From NCBI RefSeq assembly GCF_900101625.1, contig NZ_FMYZ01000009.1:124001-188000 (forward strand): 64,000 nt of DNA, read 5' to 3'. Below the pieces are notes generated by a model. It saw only the letters and a program-made list of their open reading frames with translations, ran no database searches and was not told the origin of the DNA. The position numbers were made by a program, and so were the translations under genes. This document shows, in pieces, positions 63,007-64,000 of the stretch (the stretch's first letter is position 1; each line of letters opens with the position of its first letter). Source of the stretch: Cupriavidus sp. YR651 (GTDB taxonomy: Bacteria > Pseudomonadota > Gammaproteobacteria > Burkholderiales > Burkholderiaceae).

Positions 63007-63819
63007 TCAGTCGTCGATGGTCTCGTGGACGGCGGCGTTGCCGTGCTTCCAGTACGCAGACGCGCGGATGCGCGTCTTGTCGATCCCACGCTCGGCCACC
63101 AGATGCTGGCGCACCGCACGCATCGCGGCTGCCTCGCCGGCGGCCCAGACATAACCCTCGCCTTCTGGCAGGTTCAGCCCGCGCACCGCAGGCACCAGCA
63201 GGCTGCCCTCGGCATTGTCTTCGCGATGCAGCCAGTGCACTTCGGCATGGGGTCCGGTGGCCAGCGGAACCTGCGCCGCGGCATCGGGCACCTCGGCCAC
63301 CACGATCACACGGGCATCGGGGCCCAGTTCCTCCACGCGCCGGCCGATGGCCGGCAACGCGGTGTCATCGCCGATCAGCAGATGCCAGTCAAATTCGCGC
63401 GAGATCATGAACGACCCGCGCGGGCCGCCCACGCCCAGATACTGGCCGGCCCGGGCCTGCGCCGCCCAGGTGGACGCCGGGCCATCGCCATGCAGCACGA
63501 ACTCGATATCGAGCTCCTGCGCGACGGGGTCGTGGCGGCGCGGCGTGTAGTCGCGCGCCTGCGGACGCGGCTGGCCTTCGGGGAACACGATGCCGTCGGG
63601 GCCGACTTGCGGCAGCACGGGCTTCTCCGCACCCGGCGCCGGGAAAAACACCTTCATATGGTCGTCGAAAGACCCGGAGACGAAGTCCGCCAGGTCTGCG
63701 CCGCCCAGGGTCACGCGCAACATCTGCGACGACACCCGCTGCGTGCGCAATACCTGCAGCAGGCGCATCTTGAGCGGATGACGGACGCGCTGGACGGTCA
63801 GGTCACGAGAAACAGTCAT
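63007..63819 (-). CDS. Siderophore-interacting flavoprotein (ferric-siderophore reductase)
   Basis: A 270-residue protein from the ATG at 63819, with TAGGAA upstream; the longer frame to 63900 adds a poor N-terminus. FAD-binding 'RDYTPRR' (89-95), 'LHGDGPASTWAAQARAGQ', 'GVGGPRGSFMI', 'HLLIGDDTALPAIGRRVEE' and the C-terminal 'VWAAGEAAAMRAVRQHL' define the SIP family (ViuB/YqjH), which reduces ferric siderophore complexes in the cytosol with NADPH or NADH. No siderophore uptake genes are in view. A PadR-type regulator commonly sits upstream in relatives, but that region is cut by the window edge. Confidence 0.9.
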   Translation of the reverse strand: MTVSRDLTVQRVRHPLKMRLLQVLRTQRVSSQMLRVTLGGADLADFVSGSFDDHMKVFFPAPGAEKPVLPQVGPDGIVFPEGQPRPQARDYTPRRHDPVAQELDIEFVLHGDGPASTWAAQARAGQYLGVGGPRGSFMISREFDWHLLIGDDTALPAIGRRVEELGPDARVIVVAEVPDAAAQVPLATGPHAEVHWLHREDNAEGSLLVPAVRGLNLPEGEGYVWAAGEAAAMRAVRQHLVAERGIDKTRIRASAYWKHGNAAVHETIDD

Positions 63820-64000
63820 GGAATTCCTAGGAGAGAGGCCGCCGGCCGGCGCGGGCGGCAAGGACAGTCTGGAAAACAGGAGCGAAATGGCCGGCGTCAT
63901 CGCTGTCCTTTTGTGGGCGTGTCAGCAGGCCTTGTCGATGCCTGCTGGCTTGTTGTCGCAATCGCAGTCCGATTCGGCGAGCGATCAGGTTCCCGATCCG
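63820..64000. other. Right edge, no gene recognised
   Basis: The last 181 bases hold the probable promoter of the siderophore-interacting protein gene. No coding sequence can be supported before the edge. Confidence 0.4.

Overview
The window is GC-rich, densely packed DNA that reads as a Burkholderiaceae chromosome or megaplasmid, most likely Cupriavidus or a close relative. The genus-level pointers are a phasin for polyhydroxyalkanoate granules, three Bug-type (TctC-like) periplasmic receptors, TcuA/TcuB-type tricarballylate genes, an uncharacterised DUF3348-DUF802-OmpA-DUF2894 gene set and heavy use of LysR regulators. The genus is an inference. No rRNA, tRNA, CRISPR array, transposase or integrase was recognised.

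Region 1 (1-7.5 kb): the end of an outer-membrane-type protein, a MetA-pathway-type porin-like protein, a small membrane protein, an HD phosphohydrolase, and then a tight four-gene unit at 2752-7500. That unit encodes DUF3348, a MotA/TolQ/ExbB-like membrane protein with a very long helical tail made partly of three 240-bp repeats, a MotB/OmpA-like partner with a single TM helix and an Asp at its start, and DUF2894. It looks like an ion-driven stator with a long cytoplasmic tail, of unknown job, and is the best candidate in the window for an undescribed system.

Region 2 (7.5-25 kb): signalling and housekeeping genes. Two class III nucleotide cyclases are divergent: one carries an FHA domain, the other a zinc ribbon, an AAA ATPase and a TPR-like tail. 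They are followed by a second HD protein, a patatin phospholipase, a CapA-like protein, a cysteine-synthase-like enzyme, a phasin, a large BTAD/AAA regulator placed before a berberine-bridge-type FAD oxidoreductase, a repeat-containing small lipoprotein and a pyruvyl-transferase-like protein.

Region 3 (24.9-39.4 kb): a LysR regulator and an EmrAB/OMP-type tripartite efflux operon, then mmsA-like aldehyde dehydrogenase, a lipoprotein, a c-type cytochrome, a dihydrolipoyl dehydrogenase fused to an E2-type lipoyl domain, a GlxA-type regulator divergent from an HD protein across a palindromic intergenic site, a single-domain response regulator and a CAP-domain lipoprotein.

Region 4 (39.4-43.6 kb): a secreted YD-repeat (RHS-like) protein followed at once by a small orphan gene. 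The arrangement resembles a polymorphic toxin with its immunity gene. The flanks look more AT-rich than the rest.

Region 5 (43.6-59.8 kb): a catabolic island, mostly on the minus strand. It encodes a PrpD-family protein, an ADP-forming acyl-CoA synthetase, an acyl-CoA dehydrogenase, LysR, TcuA, TcuB, a class II aldolase, two Bug receptors around an amidohydrolase, and a 2-hydroxyacid dehydrogenase; a plus-strand LysR and a third Bug receptor lie beside it. It is probably for uptake and breakdown of polycarboxylic acids. No TctA/TctB membrane permease is present.

Region 6 (59.9-64 kb): a membrane GGDEF diguanylate cyclase, an AlaC-type aminotransferase, a small lipoprotein and a siderophore-interacting flavoprotein.
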